Source of the DNA: JAHEFX01 sp964614585
GTDB taxonomy: Bacteria > Actinomycetota > Acidimicrobiia > Spongiisociales > JAENVV01
Length of the DNA: 17,884 nucleotides
Assembly: GCA_964614585.1 (NCBI GenBank)
Contig: CAZTLW010000034.1
Span: 1 to 17,884, forward strand
Direction: 5' to 3'
Under the pieces are notes generated by a model. It had not been told where the DNA came from. It made no database searches and worked only from the letters and a program-made list of their open reading frames with translations. Positions 14,123-17,884 of this stretch are shown one piece after another. The translations under genes were made by a program, and so were the position numbers. Numbering within the stretch: position 1 is the stretch's first letter; every line of letters begins with the position of its first letter.

Positions 14123-15100
14123 ATGAGCACCAGTGCAGGCCTCCCACCGATCCCCGGCGACACAATCGACCCACCACCGAAGTCGGCGCCCGGGTTGGTC
14201 GAGCGGCTCGAGGCCCGGGACGACACCGCCGGGACGGCGGTGCGGGTCGGCTTCCGGGCGCTCACCCGGTTCGGCGGGGCTCGCGCCTCGCTGCTCGCCG
14301 CCGGCACCACCTACTACGTCTTCCTCGCCCTCTTCTCGTTGCTCGCGCTGGCGTACGGGGTCGTGGCCCTCGTCGGAGCCGACGACCTCGCCGTCTACCT
14401 CACCGAGGCGATCTCCGAGGCCTTCCCGGGGCTGCTGGGCGACGAGGGCATCGACCCCGACCAGCTGCGGGCGATCGGCCAGGCAGCCGGCATCGTCGGT
14501 CTCCTGACCATGCTCTACGCCGGCGGCGGGGCCATGGCGGCGGTGAGCTCCTCGATCCACCTCATCTACGGCGCCCCACCGGACCCGAGGAGCTTCGTGC
14601 CGGCCAAGCTCCGCCTGCTCGGCTGGCTCGTCGTCATCGGGCCACTCGTGCTGGTCTCCTTCGCCGGCAGCTCGGTGGTCTTCGGCCTCGGCACCCGGCT
14701 CCTCACCGATCTGGGGATCGAAGGGTCGGCCGGCCGTTGGCTGCTGGGAGTACTGGGCATCGGGGTCACGCTCGCCGTCGACGTCCTCGTCCTCCACCTG
14801 CTGCTGGGTCGGCTCGGCGGGATCCGGCCCCCCCGGCGGGCGTTGCTCCCGGCTGCCCTCGCCGGCGCCGTCATCCTCCAGGTGGTCCGGCTGCCGATGG
14901 CGTTCGTGCTCGGGCTGGCGGTGGACAACCCCCGCTACGGGGCCTTTGCCATCCCGATCGGGGTGCTTCTCGTCATCTACCTCAACCTGCTCGCCATCTA
15001 CGGCGCCGCCGCCCTCGCCGCCGGTCTGGCCGATCGCGACGTGCCGCTCGAGGAGCTGATGCCCGGCGCCGGCGACGACGCGCCGGCGTCGGAGGGCTGA
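14123..15100 (+). CDS. YihY/BrkB-family membrane protein
   Basis: 325 residues from ATG 14123; the frame is open far upstream only as a shadow of the amidase gene. There is no SD, but CAGACT lies 8 nt before the ATG and could be a weak leaderless -10 box. About six membrane segments (58-84, 120-140, 165-190, 205-228, 240-263, 273-302) and the family blocks FGGARASLLAAGTTYYVFLALFSL, near the N-terminus, and YGAFAIPIGVLLVIYLNLLAIYGA identify the YihY/BrkB (formerly mis-called RNase BN) family. Function is unsettled; a transporter or envelope role is usual. The Pro-rich N-terminus and acidic C-terminal tail are cytoplasmic or disordered. It lies 42 nt upstream of lutA but that gene has its own promoter-like element. 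Confidence 0.87.
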   Translation: MSTSAGLPPIPGDTIDPPPKSAPGLVERLEARDDTAGTAVRVGFRALTRFGGARASLLAAGTTYYVFLALFSLLALAYGVVALVGADDLAVYLTEAISEAFPGLLGDEGIDPDQLRAIGQAAGIVGLLTMLYAGGGAMAAVSSSIHLIYGAPPDPRSFVPAKLRLLGWLVVIGPLVLVSFAGSSVVFGLGTRLLTDLGIEGSAGRWLLGVLGIGVTLAVDVLVLHLLLGRLGGIRPPRRALLPAALAGAVILQVVRLPMAFVLGLAVDNPRYGAFAIPIGVLLVIYLNLLAIYGAAALAAGLADRDVPLEELMPGAGDDAPASEG

Positions 15101-15129
15101 CCCGGCCGGTCGGCGGTGGCGCGGACGGG

Positions 15130-15135
15130 TACGGT
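15130..15135 (+). promoter_or_regulatory. -10 box of lutABC (leaderless)
   Basis: GGGTACGGT followed by 7 nt and ATG 15143, with no SD. This is nearly the same sequence as at the amidase start (12683-12691). It supports ATG 15143 over the GTG at 15116. Confidence 0.45.
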
Positions 15136-15142
15136 GGCCGCC

Positions 15143-15859
15143 ATGGCGGTCCAACTCTTCGTCACGTGTCTCGTCGACGCCCTCCGTCCCGAGGTGGGGG
15201 AGGCGACGGTGGCCGTGTTGGAGGCCGTGGGTGACGAGGTCGAGTTCCCCGCCGGCCAGACCTGCTGTGGCCAACCGGCCTTCAATGCCGGTTTCACCGA
15301 TGAGGCCGCCGACCTGGCGGGACGCACGGTTCGACTGCTCGACGCCACCGAGGGGCCGATCGTGCTCCCGTCGGGCTCCTGCACCGACTTCCTGGTCCAC
15401 CACGCCCCGCGGCTCCTCGCCGACGGGCCGGACGCCGACGCCGCCCGGCGGGTCGCCGCCCGGTGCCGGGAGCTCACCCAGTACCTGGTCGACGATCGGG
15501 GCGCCGAGCTGACGGTCGACGTGGACGGGCCGATCACCTACCACCCGTCGTGTCACGGCCTCCGCAACCTGGGCCTCGGCGCCCAGCCCGCCGCCCTGCT
15601 CGCCGGTTGTGAGCGGGCCGAATTGGCGGGTGGCGAGCGGGAGGTGTGCTGCGGGTTCGGGGGCCTCTTCTCGGTCGAGTTCCCGCAGGTGAGTGCCGCC
15701 ATGCTGGCCCGCAAGCTGGACGCCGTCGAGGCCGCCGGTCCGGTGGTGCTGTGCGGCGGCGACGTGTCGTGCCTCATGCACCTCGAGGGCGGCCTGCGAC
15801 GCCGCGGCAGCGAGATCCGGGTCGCCCACCTCGCCGAGCTGCTGGCGGAGTCGTTGTGA
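15143..15859 (+). CDS. lutA: L-lactate utilisation protein LutA (CCG-domain Fe-S subunit)
   Basis: 238 residues, typical for LutA/YkgE. It contains two CCG (cysteine-rich) domains. The first has C41-C42-G (QTCCGQPAFNAG) plus C80 (SGSCTDFL). The second has C137 (YHPSCHGLRNLG), C169-C170-G (EVCCGFGG) and C204/C210 (VVLCGGDVSCLMHL). Such domains bind a noncubane Fe-S cluster and pass electrons to quinone in related enzymes such as heterodisulfide reductase and succinate:quinone reductase. As part of LutABC it takes part in L-lactate oxidation to pyruvate. Its stop overlaps the lutB GTG by 4 nt. Confidence 0.93.
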   Translation: MAVQLFVTCLVDALRPEVGEATVAVLEAVGDEVEFPAGQTCCGQPAFNAGFTDEAADLAGRTVRLLDATEGPIVLPSGSCTDFLVHHAPRLLADGPDADAARRVAARCRELTQYLVDDRGAELTVDVDGPITYHPSCHGLRNLGLGAQPAALLAGCERAELAGGEREVCCGFGGLFSVEFPQVSAAMLARKLDAVEAAGPVVLCGGDVSCLMHLEGGLRRRGSEIRVAHLAELLAESL

Positions 15860-17259
15860 GCGAGCCGGTCGCCTTCCTCGGCCGGATCGATGCCGCCATG
15901 GCGACCGACGCCCCGGCCAAGGTCGCCGCCAATGCCCGCCGGATCGCCGCCGGTCGGGTCGCCACCGCCGACGCCCACCCCCAGTTCGAGGAGCTCCGGG
16001 ACCGGGCCCGGGCCATCCGCCTCGCCACGCTCGCCGACCTCGCCGGCCACCTGGAGCGGTTCGCCGATGCCGCCGAGGCCCGGGGGACGGTCGTGCACTG
16101 GGCGGCCGACGCCACCGAGGCGAACGAGATCGTCACCGGGATCGTCCGCTCGGTCGACGGGCAGGCCGTCGTGAAGGGCAAATCGATGGTCACCGAGGAG
16201 ATCGAGCTCAACGAGGCGCTCGAGGCGGCCGGGATCGAGGTCACCGAGACCGATCTCGGGGAGTTCATCGCCCAACTCGGCGGTGAACGGCCGTCGCACA
16301 TCATCGCCCCGATCCTCCACAAGACCCGACAGGACGTCGGCCGGGTGTTCGAGGCCGAACTCGGTGAGGCCTACACCGACGAGCCGGCCGAGCTCAACGC
16401 CATCGCCCGCCGCCACCTCCGCCGCCGGTTCCTGTCGGCCGACGTCGGCATCTCCGGTGCCAACGTCGTCGTGGCCGAGACCGGCACCGTCGCCCTCGTC
16501 GAGAACGAGGGCAACGGCCGGCTCACCACGAGCGCCCCGCCGGTCCATGTCGTGGTGATGGGGATGGAACGCATCGTCCCGACCATGGCCGACCTCGGCG
16601 TGGTGCTCGACGTCCTGGCCCGGTCGGCGACCGCCCAGGAGCTGACCGTCTACACCAACCTCGTGCACGGGCCCCGGCGCCCCGACGATGCCGACGGACC
16701 CGGCGAGCTGCACGTCGTCGTGGTCGACAACGGCCGGTCGTCGATCCTCGGCGGCGACCTCGCCGAGATCCTCGCCTGCATCCGATGCGGTGCCTGCCTC
16801 AACGTTTGCCCCGTGTACCAGGAGATCGGCGGCCACGCCTACGACTCGGTCTACCAGGGCCCGGTCGGGTCGGTGGTCACCCCGGGTCTGTTCGGCGCCG
16901 ACCCGTGGTCGGAGCTCGCCCACGCCTCCACGTTGTGTGGGGCCTGCCGGGACGCCTGCCCGGTCCGCATCGACATCCCCCACCTGCTCGCCGAGGTGCG
17001 CGCCCACGGCGTCGAGGCCGGACTCGCCCCCGGCTGGTTGTCGGGCGGTGTCCGCCGCTTCGCCCGGGTCGCCGGCGACGAACGGCGCTGGCGCCGCTGG
17101 GAGGGCCTGGCCCGCTTCGGTTCGGCGTTCCTGCCCACCGACGACGATTGGTTGACCCGCCTGCCGGGGGCCGGCCGCGGCTGGACCGACCATCGCGACC
17201 TGCCTCGCCCCGCCAGGCGCCCGTTCCGGGACCGCTGGGAGGATCGCGATGGAGCGTGA
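15856..17259 (+). CDS. lutB: L-lactate utilisation protein LutB (Fe-S subunit)
   Basis: 467 residues from GTG 15856 (GTGA overlap with the lutA stop), matching LutB/YkgF length. The N-terminal LUD domain (about 60-300) has VVKGKSMVTEEIELNEAL, HIIAPILHKTRQDVG and ISGANVVVAETGTVALVENEGN. The ferredoxin part has C308-x2-C311-x2-C314-x3-C318-P (CIRCGACLNVCPVY) and C361-x2-C364-x3-C368-P (CGACRDACPV), two 4Fe-4S sites. The C-terminal tail ends PARRPFRDRWE, as usual. It is the iron-sulfur core of the lactate oxidation complex. Its 3' end overlaps lutC by 11 nt. Confidence 0.95.
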   Translation: MSEPVAFLGRIDAAMATDAPAKVAANARRIAAGRVATADAHPQFEELRDRARAIRLATLADLAGHLERFADAAEARGTVVHWAADATEANEIVTGIVRSVDGQAVVKGKSMVTEEIELNEALEAAGIEVTETDLGEFIAQLGGERPSHIIAPILHKTRQDVGRVFEAELGEAYTDEPAELNAIARRHLRRRFLSADVGISGANVVVAETGTVALVENEGNGRLTTSAPPVHVVVMGMERIVPTMADLGVVLDVLARSATAQELTVYTNLVHGPRRPDDADGPGELHVVVVDNGRSSILGGDLAEILACIRCGACLNVCPVYQEIGGHAYDSVYQGPVGSVVTPGLFGADPWSELAHASTLCGACRDACPVRIDIPHLLAEVRAHGVEAGLAPGWLSGGVRRFARVAGDERRWRRWEGLARFGSAFLPTDDDWLTRLPGAGRGWTDHRDLPRPARRPFRDRWEDRDGA

Positions 17260-17881
17260 GGCGTTCCTCGACCGGGTCCGGGCGGCCACCGAGCAGGCGC
17301 GGGTGCCGGCCTTCGAGGCACCGGCCCCGTCGCCGATCCGGCTGGAGGGTGACCTCCTCGCCCGGTGGGAGGAGGCGGCGACCGCGATCGGCGTCGGAGT
17401 CCACCACGCCGCCACGGCCAACGACACCCGAGAGCTCGTCCGCTCGATCGCCGAGGATGCCGGGATCGCGGCGTTCTGCGCCTGGGACGACGAGCACCTC
17501 CCCGTCCACGGCATCGGGGCCTATCTGGCGACGGCCGGACTGACCGAGCACGTCGTCGGCGCCGACTCCCATGCCGCCCTCGACTCGGTCGGTCTCGGTG
17601 TCACCGGGGGAGAGGCGCTGCTGGCCGAGACGGGCAGCGTGGTCGTCACCACCGGTCCCGGCCGGCCCCGGCTGGCCTCCCTGGTCGGCGACCTCCATGT
17701 CGCCGTCGTCCCCGCCGACCGGGTTCTCCCGTCGCTGCGGGCGTGGCTCGACGACACGGTCGGCGACGGCACCGCCAACACGGTCGTCATCACGGGCCCG
17801 TCCCGCACCGGCGACATCGAGGGCATCCTCGTGCAGGGCGTCCATGGCCCCCGCGAGATCCACGTGGTGCTGGTGCACTGA
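17249..17881 (+). CDS. lutC: L-lactate utilisation protein LutC (LUD domain)
   Basis: 210 residues, complete, ending 3 bases before the window edge. The ATG at 17249 lies inside the lutB 3' end, with SD ggagga (17238-17243) 5 nt upstream. LUD-domain signatures are ALLAETGSVVVTTGPGRPRL, LVGDLHVAVVPADRV, VVITGPSRTGDIEGILVQGVHGP and the terminal REIHVVLVH. The family (YkgG/LutC) is required with LutA and LutB for growth on L-lactate in Bacillus. No lactate permease or LutR-type regulator is visible in the window; either could lie downstream. Confidence 0.94.
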   Translation: MEREAFLDRVRAATEQARVPAFEAPAPSPIRLEGDLLARWEEAATAIGVGVHHAATANDTRELVRSIAEDAGIAAFCAWDDEHLPVHGIGAYLATAGLTEHVVGADSHAALDSVGLGVTGGEALLAETGSVVVTTGPGRPRLASLVGDLHVAVVPADRVLPSLRAWLDDTVGDGTANTVVITGPSRTGDIEGILVQGVHGPREIHVVLVH

Positions 17882-17884
17882 GGG

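Noticed and set aside
13907..15829. 640-residue minus-strand open frame across amidase, yihY and lutA
   Set aside because: It spans three genes on the other strand with clear family motifs; its translation is repetitive Asp/Gly/Glu/Arg without motifs.
15553..17514. 653-residue minus-strand open frame opposite lutABC
   Set aside because: A shadow of lutABC caused by GC bias; no recognisable domain.
1..17884. Mobile element, prophage or CRISPR
   Set aside because: No transposase, integrase, phage gene, regularly spaced repeats or att-like direct repeats were seen; codon bias is uniform across the window.

Overview
This is a high-GC window with the habits of an actinobacterium, most likely a non-mycobacterial lineage such as the Acidimicrobiia (inference; no rRNA or marker gene is present). 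The clues are strong GC bias at third codon positions, 4-nt start/stop overlaps, GTG starts, several apparently leaderless genes with TANNNT -10 boxes just before the ATG, and a furA-katG pair like that of mycobacteria. About 96% of the window is coding. There is no rRNA, tRNA, CRISPR array, transposase or phage gene, and no gene-free stretch exceeds 300 bases.

Region 1 (1-3988, + strand) is one tight operon: the 3' part of an HlyD/MacA-type adaptor carrying a peptidoglycan-binding domain, a MacB/FtsX-type ABC permease, an OmpR-family response regulator and its histidine kinase. All genes abut or overlap. The ABC ATPase is not in the window and probably lies upstream. Region 2 (4004-5617, - strand) is a single Rieske/GltB-type fusion oxidoreductase. 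Diverging from it is Region 3 (5710-8496): furA and katG (peroxide defence), closed by a strong hairpin. Region 4 (8574-9593) holds a small Cys-rich metallothionein-like gene of 52 codons whose stop overlaps the stop of a convergent small membrane protein. A Cys-free, probably thioredoxin-fold protein lies upstream of that membrane protein on the minus strand.

Region 5 (9633-12544) is the most interesting part. It is a four-gene sulfur/persulfide module: an SQR-type flavoprotein, a DUF1641 protein, a TusE/DsrC-like protein and a DsrE2-type protein, ending in a perfect GNRA-capped hairpin. Its promoter looks doubly controlled. A CsoR/CstR-type palindrome sits between well-spaced -35 and -10 boxes, and a perfect CRP-type palindrome sits right at the expected transcription start. 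The reading is that sulfide is oxidised by the flavoprotein to persulfide, which is then relayed by the TusE and DsrE2 thiol carriers, with a persulfide-sensing CsoR-family repressor and a CRP/FNR-family factor setting expression.

Region 6 (12554-12691) is a 140-base intergenic stretch with nested, nearly co-axial inverted repeats. Region 7 (12702-17881, + strand) contains an amidase-signature hydrolase, a YihY/BrkB membrane protein and a complete lutABC operon for L-lactate oxidation. lutC ends three bases before the window edge.
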